A stretch of 64,000 nucleotides of DNA from Nocardioides alpinus. Lineage in GTDB: Bacteria; Actinomycetota; Actinomycetes; Propionibacteriales; Nocardioidaceae. Both the position numbers and the translations under genes were made by a program. Of the stretch, positions 9,226 through 17,062 are shown one piece after another. The notes under the pieces are model-generated. The model had not been told where the DNA came from. It searched no databases and saw only the letters and a program-made list of their open reading frames with translations. Positions within the stretch are counted from its first letter, which is position 1. Each line of letters opens with the position of its first letter. The stretch lies in NCBI RefSeq assembly GCF_900112035.1, contig NZ_FOKC01000001.1, forward strand, positions 806,001 to 870,000, in the 5' to 3' direction.

Positions 9226-9272
9226 GTCGAGTGCGCGACGCCGTGCCGACTGCTACCGCGACCGCACTCGAC
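9226..9272. repeat. Dispersed 47-bp hairpin repeat, copy 1
   Basis: GTCGAGTGCG (9226-9235) and CGCACTCGAC (9263-9272) are perfect 10-bp inverted arms around a 27-bp centre. The element is related, in reverse orientation, to 51081-51127: identical arms and a shared GCGGTAG in the centre. It lies in the promoter-side gap before the DUF1906 gene. Confidence 0.75.
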
Positions 9273-9283
9273 CTCGGGAGAGG

Positions 9284-9301
9284 AACTACACGTCTGTAGT
9301 T
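9284..9301. promoter_or_regulatory. Palindromic operator-like site AACTACA-N4-TGTAGTT
   Basis: A perfect 7+7 inverted repeat with a 4-nt spacer sits 81 nt upstream of the secreted DUF1906 protein gene. The TACA/TGTA core resembles operators of the BlaI/MecI/CopY repressor family, but the spacing differs from the textbook sites and no such repressor gene is in the window. It is the only AT-rich palindrome in this gap. Confidence 0.4.
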
Positions 9302-9381
9302 CGCGCGAACCTCTGTTACGTGTGTGACTGGTGTGGTTCTCTGGCGGTCGCTCTCACTCTTCCCCGCTCAATGGAGTCACC

Positions 9382-10740
9382 ATGCGTCGCCTTGTCCGTA
9401 CGCTCGCCGCCGCGTCCGTCGCCGCCCTCGTGCTGCCCCTCCTCGGGCTGGTCTCGACGAGCGCCACCGCGGACGAGGCCCCAGCCGGCCGGATGGCCAG
9501 CCAGCGCCAGATCGCCCTGGCCACGCCCGGCGACTTCACCGGCCACGGCTTCGACCAGTGCCTCGCACCGACGCAGTCGGCCATGGACACCTGGTGGAAG
9601 AAGTCACCCTTCTCGGCCGTCGGCATCTACATCTCCGGCGACTCACGGGCGTGCCGCTCGCAACCCAACCTGAGCCCGACCTGGGTGGCGACCCAGGTCG
9701 CCCGCGGGTGGCGGCTGCTGCCGATCGCCCTGGGACCGCAGGCGTCGTGCCAGCCGCGCTTCCCCCGCTACCAGGACGACTTCACGATCTCGCCCTCCCC
9801 GACCGGCGGCTACGCCAAGGCCGCGGCGCAGGGCGCCGCCGAGGCCGACAAGAACGCCGCCGACGCGATGGCGTACGGCATCGGGCCGGGCAGCACCATC
9901 TGGTACGACCTGGAGGGCTTCAACCTCGGCGACACCCACTGCCGTGAGTCGGCGCTGGTCTTCGTGTCCCGCTGGGTCACGCGCATCAAGGAGCAGGGCT
10001 ACGTCGCCGGCTTCTACTCGAGCGCCAGCTCGGGCATCAAGATGCTCGACGACGCGCGCGTCCAGCGACCCGGGCAGTTCGCCCTGCCGGACCGCATCTG
10101 GATCGCCCGCTGGGACGGCGTGGCCAACACCTCGACGACCTACATCCCCGAGGACGGCTGGCGCCCGGGCGGCCGGATGAAGCAGTACCTCGGCGGCCAC
10201 AACGAGACCTGGGGCGGCGTCACGATCAACATCGACAGCAACTTCCTCGACCTCGGCGCCGGGTCCGTCGCGCGCGCCGAGGGCCGCTGCCCCGGCACCC
10301 GCCTCGGCTTCTGGAAGTACCCCACGCTCTCCCCCGCCGCCGCGCAGCCGACGCGGGTCAAGGTCCTCCAGTGCCTGCTGATCGAGCAGGGCACCTACTC
10401 CGGCGCGATCAACGGGGCGTACGACGCCGCGACCGTCGCCGCGGCCCGCGCCTGGCAGGCCTCGCGGAAGTTCTCCCCGACCGACACCTTCGAGAAGCGG
10501 CACTGGACGGCACTCCTGGCCGCCGGCGCTCGTACGACGATCAAGCGGGGCTCGACCGACGAGTCGGTCCACCGCCTGCAGCGGGCGCTCAACGCGGCCG
10601 GCGCCGGACGGTTCAAGGCGACGGGTGTCCTCGACGCCAAGACCGAGAAGGCGCTGCGTGCCTACCAGGCGCGTCTGCGGATCGCGGTCTCCGGTGTCGC
10701 CACCCCGCAGACCTGGAACAAGCTGCAGCAGGGCAAGTAG
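9382..10740 (+). CDS. Secreted DUF1906 glycoside-hydrolase-like protein with peptidoglycan-binding repeats
   Basis: A 452-residue exported protein. A Sec signal peptide occupies about residues 1-30 (MRRLVRTLAAASVAALVLPL, then ATADE). A DUF1906 domain (about 45-310; GFDQCLAPTQ, IWYDLEGF, DRIWIARWDG, IDSNFLD) of the Rv2525c-like, glycosidase-related TIM-barrel type follows. Two peptidoglycan-binding type 1 repeats come last (about 325-385 and 395-452; the second with DESVHRLQRALNAAG). It should act in the cell wall; enzymatic activity of DUF1906 is not certain. ATG 9382 has GGAG five bases upstream. It stands alone, behind the palindrome at 9284-9301. Confidence 0.92.
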   Translation: MRRLVRTLAAASVAALVLPLLGLVSTSATADEAPAGRMASQRQIALATPGDFTGHGFDQCLAPTQSAMDTWWKKSPFSAVGIYISGDSRACRSQPNLSPTWVATQVARGWRLLPIALGPQASCQPRFPRYQDDFTISPSPTGGYAKAAAQGAAEADKNAADAMAYGIGPGSTIWYDLEGFNLGDTHCRESALVFVSRWVTRIKEQGYVAGFYSSASSGIKMLDDARVQRPGQFALPDRIWIARWDGVANTSTTYIPEDGWRPGGRMKQYLGGHNETWGGVTINIDSNFLDLGAGSVARAEGRCPGTRLGFWKYPTLSPAAAQPTRVKVLQCLLIEQGTYSGAINGAYDAATVAAARAWQASRKFSPTDTFEKRHWTALLAAGARTTIKRGSTDESVHRLQRALNAAGAGRFKATGVLDAKTEKALRAYQARLRIAVSGVATPQTWNKLQQGK

Positions 10741-10768
10741 CCCGACCCGCAGTCCGTCGACGTCTGCC

Positions 10769-11224
10769 TCAGGCGGGCGGACCGACCACGAGCGCGACGC
10801 CGGTCAGGCCGGCGACCGCGACCACGGCGACGAGCAGGCCCTGGGCCGGTCGGCGCAGCAGCCACGCGGTCACCTTCTCGATGGCGCCGCGGGGCGCCTC
10901 CGACCGCAGCCGCCACTCGTCACCGAGCAGCCCCGAGCGCTCGGCGTACCTCTCGAACGGCACCGTCGCGAACGGCGGCACCGCCGCGACCAGGCCGAGG
11001 GCGAGGCGGCCGAGCGGCCACCGCTGGTCGACCGCCAGCAGGACGGTCGCGAGGCAGTAGGCGATGAAGACGACGCCGTGGACCATGCCGAAGACCTGCA
11101 CACCGAGCTCGGTGGTCTCCGTGACGTACTTGAGGAACATCCCGGTCAGCAGCAGCGCCCAGGTGATCGCCTCGGCGACGGCGGCCGTGCGGTAGAGGGT
11201 GCGCGGGGTGGGGCGGGACTTCAC
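10769..11224 (-). CDS. DUF3817 integral membrane protein
   Basis: A 151-residue membrane protein with about four hydrophobic segments. Features typical of DUF3817 are the opening [18 protein letters not shown], the VHGVVFIAY segment and the DQRWPLGR loop. The last hydrophobic helix ends at the C-terminus. Its GTG start (11224) overlaps the purQ stop by four bases, so it is the third gene of a purS-purQ-DUF3817 unit. The function of DUF3817 proteins is not established. I see no reason from sequence to link it to purine synthesis other than co-transcription. Confidence 0.88.
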   Translation of the reverse strand: MKSRPTPRTLYRTAAVAEAITWALLLTGMFLKYVTETTELGVQVFGMVHGVVFIAYCLATVLLAVDQRWPLGRLALGLVAAVPPFATVPFERYAERSGLLGDEWRLRSEAPRGAIEKVTAWLLRRPAQGLLVAVVAVAGLTGVALVVGPPA

Positions 11225-11889
11225 GCAAACGCCTGCTCGACGAGCGAGGTGAAGAAACCGAGACCGTCGGTGCCGGGTCCGGTGAGGTCCTCGACCGCGT
11301 GCTCGGGGTGCGGCATCAGGCCGACCACGTTGCCGCGCTCGTTGGAGATGCCCGCGATGTCGCGCAGCGAGCCGTTGGGGTTGCCCTCGAGGTAGCGCGC
11401 GACCACGAGGCCCTCGCCCTCGAGCCGGTCGAGCGTGGGCTCGTCGGCGACGAAGCCGCCCTCGCCGTTCTTGAGCACGATCGTCACCTCGGCGCCGGCG
11501 GCGTACGCCGACGTCCAGGGGGTGTCGACCCGTTCGATCCGCAGCCGCTGGTCGCGGCACACGAATGTGCGGTGGTCGTTGCGGATCAGCGCACCGGGCA
11601 GCAGGTGCGACTCGCAGAGGATCTGGAAGCCGTTGCAGATGCCGAGGACCGGCATCCCCTTGCCGGCCGCCTCGATGACCGACGCCATGACCGGGGCGAA
11701 GCGGGAGATCGCGCCGCAGCGGAGGTAGTCGCCGTAGGAGAAGCCGCCGGGGAGCACGACCGCGTCGACACCCCTGAGGTCCTCGTCGCCGTGCCAGAGC
11801 GCGACGGCCTCGTGGCCGCCGATGGACACCGCGCGGCGCGCATCGACGTCGTCGAGCGAGCCGGGGAAGGTGACGACGCCGACCTTCAT
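11221..11889 (-). CDS. purQ: Phosphoribosylformylglycinamidine synthase subunit PurQ
   Basis: The 222-residue class I glutamine amidotransferase of the FGAM synthase complex hydrolyses glutamine and channels ammonia to PurL. The nucleophile is Cys85 in VLGICNGFQ, and the triad is completed by His194 and Glu196 in MPHPEH. The oxyanion segment [12 protein letters not shown] (46-57) is intact. The start overlaps the purS stop by four bases (ATGA) and the stop overlaps the DUF3817 start (GTGA), so the three genes are tightly coupled. PurL is encoded separately at 3671-6004. Confidence 0.97.
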   Translation of the reverse strand: MKVGVVTFPGSLDDVDARRAVSIGGHEAVALWHGDEDLRGVDAVVLPGGFSYGDYLRCGAISRFAPVMASVIEAAGKGMPVLGICNGFQILCESHLLPGALIRNDHRTFVCRDQRLRIERVDTPWTSAYAAGAEVTIVLKNGEGGFVADEPTLDRLEGEGLVVARYLEGNPNGSLRDIAGISNERGNVVGLMPHPEHAVEDLTGPGTDGLGFFTSLVEQAFA

Positions 11890-12140
11890 GCCCGTTCCCC
11901 CTGCGCGTGCACCTCGAAGTCCTCGATCACCGGGTTGGAGAGCAGCTTCTCAGCCATCTCGCGCACCTCAGCGAGGAGGGCATCACTGGCGTCACCCTCG
12001 AGCTCGATCTCGAACCGCTTGCCCTGACGGACGTCGCTGACGCCGGCGAACCCCAGCCGGGGCAGGGCGCCGAGGACGGCCTTGCCCTGCGGGTCGAGGA
12101 TCTCGGGCTTGGGCATGACATCGACGACGTATCGGGCCAC
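11886..12140 (-). CDS. purS: Phosphoribosylformylglycinamidine synthase subunit PurS
   Basis: An 84-residue protein that bridges PurL and PurQ in the FGAM synthase complex. Typical family features are [21 protein letters not shown] and the [12 protein letters not shown] strand. GTG 12140 is supported by AGGAG six bases upstream on the minus strand. A plausible promoter -10, TAGAAT (12184-12179), leaves a leader of about 30 nt. First gene of the purS-purQ-DUF3817 unit. Confidence 0.96.
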   Translation of the reverse strand: MARYVVDVMPKPEILDPQGKAVLGALPRLGFAGVSDVRQGKRFEIELEGDASDALLAEVREMAEKLLSNPVIEDFEVHAQGERA

Positions 12141-12178
12141 GGAGTGCTCCTGAGGACAGGCGGGGCTGGGCAGGGCTG

Positions 12179-12184
12179 ATTCTA
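12179..12184 (-). promoter_or_regulatory. Candidate -10 box of the purS-purQ operon
   Basis: TAGAAT on the minus strand (12184-12179) is the best -10 match in the 104-bp gap before purS. It lies 38 bases before GTG 12140, leaving room for the AGGAG ribosome-binding site. No clear -35 is visible. Confidence 0.4.
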
Positions 12185-12232
12185 GTGACGTACCGGAGCG
12201 GGGCACGCCCGGGTCCACCCCAGCGCCGCCGA

Positions 12233-12249
12233 CCTGACGGCCCGTCAGG
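12233..12249. terminator. Short palindrome over the stop of the two-helix membrane protein gene
   Basis: CCTGACGG (12233-12240), one base, then CCGTCAGG (12242-12249) form a compact GC-rich hairpin including the TGA of the minus-strand gene ending at 12245. No T-run follows. A termination role is plausible but not shown. Confidence 0.35.
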
Positions 12250-12430
12250 CCCTGCGGCGCGCCGAGACCACGATCAGCCCCACGCCGAGCCCCGCGAGGA
12301 TCGGGCCGAGGATCGCCCAGAGGGTCTGGTCGGTCATCGCGCTGCCCTCGAGGTAGCCGAGGCCCTGGAAGGTCCACACCGCACCGACGAGCACCATGAT
12401 CGCGCCCATCGCGATCCACAGCGCGCGCAT
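12245..12430 (-). CDS. Small two-helix membrane protein
   Basis: A 61-residue protein: one hydrophobic helix at residues 3-22 (ALWIAMGAIMVLVGAVW), a short polar loop (GLGYLEGSAMTDQ) and a second helix (LWAILGPILAGLGVGLIVV) ending in ARRRA. ATG 12430 overlaps the stop of the acyl-CoA ligase gene by four bases, so it is translated with it. I do not recognise a named family. The pattern is common among small actinobacterial membrane proteins that trail other genes. Function unknown. Confidence 0.75.
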   Translation of the reverse strand: MRALWIAMGAIMVLVGAVWTFQGLGYLEGSAMTDQTLWAILGPILAGLGVGLIVVSARRRA

Positions 12431-13995
12431 CAGCTGAGCTCCCGCTTGAGGATCTTGCCGGTGGCCGTCATCGGCAATGCGTCGACGAACTGGACGATGC
12501 GGGGGTACTTGTAGCCCGCCATCTGGTCCTTGCCCCAGGCCACCAGCTCGTCCTCGGTGACGCTCGCGCCGTCCTTGCGGATGACCACTGCCTTGATCTC
12601 CTCGCCGTGGCTCTCGTGCGGCACGCCGATCACGGCGGCGAGCGAGACGTCGGGGTGGGTGAGGAGGACTTCCTCGATCTCGCGCGGATAGACGTTGTAA
12701 CCGCCGCGGATGATCATGTCCTTGGACCGGTCGACGATGTAGTACCAGCCGTCGCCGTCCTTGCGACCGAGGTCGCCGGAGCGGAACCAGCCGTCGACGA
12801 TCGCGTCGTCGGTGGCCTCGGGACGTCCGTAGTAGCCCTTCATGATGTTGGGGCCCTTGATCGCGATCTCGCCGACCACGTCGTCGCCGTCCTCGAGGTC
12901 CTCGCGGACGCCGGGCTCGGGGTTGATCAGCTTCATCTCGACGCCGGGGATCGGGCGTCCGATCGAGCCGACCCGGGCGGGCTCGCCCCAGACGGAGAAG
13001 CTGGCGACCGGCGACGTCTCGGAGAGGCCGTAGCCCTCCAGGATCGTCACGCCGAAGCGCCGCTCGAACTCCTTGTGCACCTCGACCGGCAGCGCCGAGC
13101 CGCCGGCCGCGGCGACCCGCATCGTGTCGGCGAGCTTCTTGACGTCGACACCCGAGTCGTCGAGGGCGCCGAGGAGCCCCCAGTACATCGTCGGCACACC
13201 GGCGAAGAAGGTGACGCCCTCCTTGTCCATGAGGCCCAGCGCCGGGCCGGCCTCGAAGCGCGGCAGCAGCACGACCGTTCCGCCGAAGGCGAAGCCGGCG
13301 TTCATGATCACCGTCTGGCCGAACGAGTGGAAGAGCGGCAGCACGCACAGCAGCGTGTCGGGGTTGTCGGCGTCGGCCCCGAAGAGCGCGTCGCTCGCGA
13401 GCGCGTTGGAGATCATGTTGCGGTGCATCAGCTCGGCGCCCTTGGGCTGGCCGGTGGTGCCGGAGGTGTAGAGGATGACGGCGGTGTCGTCGCCGTCGAC
13501 CTCGCGGGTCTCGAACACCGGCGACTGCCCCTTGAGCGCCTGGCCCAGGGTCTCTGTCCCCTCGATCGGGGACTCGGCGGCCGGGTCGGCGGTGATGACG
13601 AAGAAGTGCTCGCTCCCGTCGGTCTGCTCGAAGCCGGCGTGGCCCTCCGCGCCGATCGGCAGCTCGGGCGTGCCCTGGAAGCAGAAGTAGGCCTTCGCGT
13701 CCGAGTCGTCGAGGTGGTAGGCCACCTCGCGGCCCTTGAGCAGGACGTTGAGCGGGACGACCGTCGCTCCGGCCTTGAGGATGCCGTAGTAGACGATCGG
13801 GAAGTAGGGCAGGTTGGGGCAGCTCAGCGCCACCTTGTCGCCCGGCTGGATCCCGCGCGAGACCAGCAGGTTGGCCACCTGGCTGGCCCCGGCGTTGACC
13901 TGGGCATAGGTGAGGCGGGTGTCGCCCAGCACCACCGCTGTGCGGTCCGGGTGGGCCTGGGCAGAGCCTTCGAGGAGCGAGGAGAGGTTCGGCAT
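12430..13995 (-). CDS. Long-chain fatty acid-CoA ligase (AMP-forming)
   Basis: A 521-residue adenylate-forming enzyme that activates a carboxylic acid with ATP and CoA. Motifs are the P-loop-like YTSGTTGQPKG (176-186), the A5 motif GYGLSETSP, the hinge FRSGDLGRKD and the C-terminal catalytic lysine in TATGKILKRELS (Lys514). Length and motif spacing match fatty-acyl/aryl-CoA synthetases; the chain length of the substrate cannot be read from sequence. ATG 13995 has TAGGTT (14007-14002) six bases upstream, a leaderless start. A 61-residue membrane protein gene follows with a 4-nt overlap. Confidence 0.93.
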   Translation of the reverse strand: MPNLSSLLEGSAQAHPDRTAVVLGDTRLTYAQVNAGASQVANLLVSRGIQPGDKVALSCPNLPYFPIVYYGILKAGATVVPLNVLLKGREVAYHLDDSDAKAYFCFQGTPELPIGAEGHAGFEQTDGSEHFFVITADPAAESPIEGTETLGQALKGQSPVFETREVDGDDTAVILYTSGTTGQPKGAELMHRNMISNALASDALFGADADNPDTLLCVLPLFHSFGQTVIMNAGFAFGGTVVLLPRFEAGPALGLMDKEGVTFFAGVPTMYWGLLGALDDSGVDVKKLADTMRVAAAGGSALPVEVHKEFERRFGVTILEGYGLSETSPVASFSVWGEPARVGSIGRPIPGVEMKLINPEPGVREDLEDGDDVVGEIAIKGPNIMKGYYGRPEATDDAIVDGWFRSGDLGRKDGDGWYYIVDRSKDMIIRGGYNVYPREIEEVLLTHPDVSLAAVIGVPHESHGEEIKAVVIRKDGASVTEDELVAWGKDQMAGYKYPRIVQFVDALPMTATGKILKRELS

Positions 13996-14027
13996 GACGC
14001 AAACCTACTCACGGGTGGTGACGCGCG

Positions 14028-14441
14028 TCACCCGTCGTCTCGTGGCCGCGCGCCGAGGATCTTCCCGGCCTTGCGGAGGTCCGCGGCGATGGCCTGCGAG
14101 GCCAGCAGGCCGGCGGCCCCGGCCGGCAGCGCCCACGCTCCGCTGCCCGTGAGCTCGCCGTCGGCGCGCACGCGGCAACCACCGACGACGTCGGTGAAGT
14201 GGAGGGAGAGGGTCGCGCTGACCCCGCGCCAGGTGCCGCGCTCGGTCCAGACGCGGTAGGGCGTGAGCTCGGTGGTCTCCATCTGCGGACGTACGCCGAC
14301 GCTCGTCGTCTCGCGCCACGCCTGCCCGAGGTGGGGCTCCTCGTCGGGCGGCACGTCGACCGACTTCAGCGAGGACTGCCACTCGGGTCGGTTGCGCGGG
14401 TCGCACAGGTAGCGGAAGGCCACCGCCGCCGACACCGGCAT
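14028..14441 (-). CDS. SRPBCC (START/Bet v1-like) family protein
   Basis: About 137 residues from ATG 14441. AVAFRYLCDPRNRPEWQSSLKSVDV is the usual first helix-strand part of polyketide-cyclase/Bet v1-like SRPBCC proteins, and the C-terminal long helix (GLLASQAIAADLRKAGKIL) closes the cavity. The first beta strand (RRITATVEM) lies just upstream of ATG 14441 and would be included if translation started at CTG 14474, which overlaps the purC stop as CTGA. The true start may therefore be non-standard. It follows purC on the same strand. Ligand unknown. Confidence 0.78.
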   Translation of the reverse strand: MPVSAAVAFRYLCDPRNRPEWQSSLKSVDVPPDEEPHLGQAWRETTSVGVRPQMETTELTPYRVWTERGTWRGVSATLSLHFTDVVGGCRVRADGELTGSGAWALPAGAAGLLASQAIAADLRKAGKILGARPRDDG

Positions 14442-14470
14442 CTCGACGGTCGCGGTGATCCGCCGCGGGC

Positions 14471-15364
14471 TCAGAACGTCTCCCCGGTGAGCAGCTCGAA
14501 GGCCTCGACGTAGCGCGAGCGGGTGCGCTCGACGACGGCCGCGGGCAGGACGGGCGGCGCCTCTCCGGACGTCCGGTCCCAGCCCGACTCGCCGGTCAGC
14601 CAGTCCCGCACGATCTGCTTGTCGTACGACGCCTGGGTGCGGCCGGGCTGCCACTGGTCGGCCGGCCAGAAGCGCGAGCTGTCGGGGGTGAGGACCTCGT
14701 CGGCGAGGATCGTGGTGCCATCAGGACGGCGGCCGAACTCCAGCTTGGTGTCGGCGAGCAGGATGCCGCGCTCCCTGGCGATCGCGTGGGCCTTGCCGTA
14801 GACCTCCATGGTCAGCATCCGGAGCTCGGCTGCCGCGTCGTCGCCGACGGCCTCGCACACCGCTTCGTAGTCGACGTTCTCGTCGTGGTCGCCCAGGTCG
14901 GCCTTCGTCGCCGGGGTGAAGATCGGCTCGGGCAGCCGGCTGCCGTCCTGGAGACCGGCGGGCAGCGCGATGCCGCAGACCTCGCCGGTGCGGTGGTAGT
15001 CGTGGAGGCCGGAGCCGGTGAGGTAGCCGCGTGCCACACACTCGACGGGGAACATCTCGAGCCGCTCGCAGATCACCGCGCGCCCGGCCACGGAGGCCGG
15101 CACGTCGGTCGACACGACGTGGTTGCCGACGAGGCCGTCGAGCTGGGCGAACCACCACAGCGACATGCGGGTGAGGATCTCGCCCTTGTCGGGGATGGTG
15201 GAGTCGAGGACGAAGTCGTAGGCGGAGATGCGGTCGCTGGCCACCATCAGCAGCCGGCCGTCGTGCTCACCCCCGTCGATCCGGTAGAGGTCACGGACCT
15301 TGCCGGAGTGGAGGTGGGTGGTGCCCTCGATCGCGGGGGCAGCGGGGATGTTCAGCTCGGCCAC
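14471..15364 (-). CDS. purC: Phosphoribosylaminoimidazole-succinocarboxamide synthase PurC
   Basis: The 297-residue SAICAR synthetase joins aspartate to CAIR with ATP in purine synthesis. The glycine-rich start HLHSGKVRDLY, the VASDRISAYDFVL block and SDFVVTDEVL-like TILADEVLTPDSSRFW are characteristic. The GTG start at 15364 has TAGGCT (15376-15371) six bases upstream, a leaderless promoter. The SRPBCC gene follows immediately. Length matches the longer, yeast-like PurC form typical of actinobacteria. Confidence 0.97.
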   Translation of the reverse strand: MAELNIPAAPAIEGTTHLHSGKVRDLYRIDGGEHDGRLLMVASDRISAYDFVLDSTIPDKGEILTRMSLWWFAQLDGLVGNHVVSTDVPASVAGRAVICERLEMFPVECVARGYLTGSGLHDYHRTGEVCGIALPAGLQDGSRLPEPIFTPATKADLGDHDENVDYEAVCEAVGDDAAAELRMLTMEVYGKAHAIARERGILLADTKLEFGRRPDGTTILADEVLTPDSSRFWPADQWQPGRTQASYDKQIVRDWLTGESGWDRTSGEAPPVLPAAVVERTRSRYVEAFELLTGETF

Positions 15365-15383
15365 ACCCCGAGCCTAGTGGTGC

Positions 15384-15935
15384 CTAGCGGTGGAGCCACC
15401 AGCTCATCCGGCGCGTGATCCACGGCAGGACGACGTACGTCATGAGCGGCGTCATCACCAGGATCGTCACGAAGACCCGGAGCACGAGCGGCCAGTCGGC
15501 CAGCGGCGTGTGGCCCACGGCGAAGTTGACGGCCAGGCTGAGCGGGAAGAAGCCCATGAAGATGACGACCATCTGCTTCCAGCGCGGCGGCGGGGTCGGC
15601 GCCGGGGAGGTCGACTCGATCGACGTCGGCTCGTCGAACCAGCCCTCGATGCCCGTACGCCGTTCGCGGCTGCGCTCCTCGACGCTGCCCTGCGCCGCCT
15701 CGAGCCACCACTCCCGCTGGGGCGAGGCGTCCCAGGCCGCGAGGGACTCAGCGTCGGCGAAGCGGTAGAGCATGTGCCAGTCGGACGAGTCCTCGCTGGG
15801 CCGCACCCAGCCCGAGCCCAGGAAGCCGTCGAACTTCTCGGCCAGCGACGTCCCCGCCTGCACCCACGCGAGCATCTCGCTGGAGCGGGACGGGTCGACG
15901 TGGCGGGTGACGGACACGGTGACAGGGGCGGACAT
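15384..15935 (-). CDS. Antibiotic biosynthesis monooxygenase (ABM) domain protein with C-terminal membrane helices
   Basis: A 183-residue protein. Residues 1-95 form a ferredoxin-like ABM domain (VTVSVTRHVDPSRSSEMLAW, then WHMLYRFADAESLAAWDAS). After a Pro-rich linker, two hydrophobic segments follow (MVVIFMGFFPLSLAVNFAV and LRVFVTILVMTPLMTYVVL). ABM domains bind heme or oxidise quinone-like substrates; this membrane-anchored fusion is also known from hypothetical proteins, and its function is unknown. GACACT lies seven bases before ATG 15935, so the GGAGGG directly at the start may not be used as a ribosome-binding site. Confidence 0.85.
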   Translation of the reverse strand: MSAPVTVSVTRHVDPSRSSEMLAWVQAGTSLAEKFDGFLGSGWVRPSEDSSDWHMLYRFADAESLAAWDASPQREWWLEAAQGSVEERSRERRTGIEGWFDEPTSIESTSPAPTPPPRWKQMVVIFMGFFPLSLAVNFAVGHTPLADWPLVLRVFVTILVMTPLMTYVVLPWITRRMSWWLHR

Positions 15936-16036
15936 GCCCTCCAGTGTCGGGCGCGGGAGGGGTCGGCGGGTAGCCGAGGACGACGAGATCCCGGACACGC
16001 TGGCGTCGCATTGTCAAGTGATCTAGTCTACAAACA

Positions 16037-17062
16037 GTGCCTTCGTCCCCCACCCTGGGAGTCCCCATGTCCCGAGCGCCGCGCCCCGACTTCCTGGTGA
16101 TCGGTGCGCCCAAGGCCGGCACCACCGCGCTGCACGCCGCGCTGGCGCAGCACCCGGAGGTCTTCGTGTCCGACCCCAAGGAGCCGAAGTACTGGCTCTG
16201 CGACGGCGCTCCGCCGCCCGCGTGGCGCGGGCCGGGCGACAAGCACTCGCAGCAGGAGTGGATCTGGCGCGCCGACCGCTACTTCCCGCTCTTCGAGCCC
16301 GCCGGCGACCACCAGGTGCGCGGCGAGAGCACACCGTTCTACCTGTGGAGCCGCGGCGCCCACCGCCGGATCGCCGAGGACCTCCCGGACGTACGGCTCA
16401 TCGCGGTCGTCCGCGACCCGATCGACCGGGCGTACAGCAACTGGATGCACCTGTGGTCCGACGGCCTCGAGCCGGAGTCGGACTTCGTGACGGCGTTCGG
16501 TCGCGAGGCCGAGCGCGTACGCGCCGGATGGGCGCCGTTCTGGCGTTACGGCGAGCTGGGGCGCTACGGCGAGCAGCTCCAGCACCTGCACCGGTACGTC
16601 GACCCGGCGCGGATCCTCGTCGTCCGCTACCGCGACCTCGTCGACGAGCCACGGGCGACCGTCGACCGGGTGAGCCGGTTCCTCGGCATCCGGGAGGGGC
16701 TCGTCGACGCCATCCCCCGCGACAACTCCCGCAGCTTCGTCCCGCCGGGTTGGCGGCCGCTGCTCTTCGGGCCGGTGGTGCGCGGAGGCGCTCGCCTCGG
16801 CCAGTTCGTGCCGCCCGAGGTCTGGAGACAGCTGCACCCCCTGACGATCGGCCTGCTCAGCGACCGCAGCGAGGCCGCCCGTCCACGGCTCGACGCCACC
16901 CGCCGGCAACGCCTCGTGGACGAGTACGCCGACGACATCGGTCTGCTCTCCGAGCTCACCGGGCAGGACTTCGAGGACTGGCTCTCGCCCGAGAGCCGCG
17001 GCTCCTACGCGGAGCGGTCCGCGACCGTGACGCCGATCGGGGCCGTCAGCGCACGCAGGTGA
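16037..17062 (+). CDS. PAPS-dependent sulfotransferase
   Basis: A 341-residue sulfotransferase. The 5'-phosphosulfate loop is FLVIGAPKAGTTAL (near residue 20-33), and the 3'-phosphate-binding stretch is LIAVVRDPIDRAYSNWMHLW. It would move sulfate from PAPS to an alcohol or amine, probably a carbohydrate or lipid. GTG 16037 stands seven bases after TAGTCT (16024-16029), like other leaderless genes; ATG 16067 with GGGAG five bases upstream is a good alternative. The last 17 bases overlap the convergent glycosidase-like gene. No PAPS synthesis genes are in view. Confidence 0.9.
   Translation: MPSSPTLGVPMSRAPRPDFLVIGAPKAGTTALHAALAQHPEVFVSDPKEPKYWLCDGAPPPAWRGPGDKHSQQEWIWRADRYFPLFEPAGDHQVRGESTPFYLWSRGAHRRIAEDLPDVRLIAVVRDPIDRAYSNWMHLWSDGLEPESDFVTAFGREAERVRAGWAPFWRYGELGRYGEQLQHLHRYVDPARILVVRYRDLVDEPRATVDRVSRFLGIREGLVDAIPRDNSRSFVPPGWRPLLFGPVVRGGARLGQFVPPEVWRQLHPLTIGLLSDRSEAARPRLDATRRQRLVDEYADDIGLLSELTGQDFEDWLSPESRGSYAERSATVTPIGAVSARR

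Noticed and set aside
15936..15945. GGAGGG as ribosome-binding site of the ABM protein
   Set aside because: It is only two to three bases from ATG 15935, too close; the GACACT box at leaderless spacing explains the start better.
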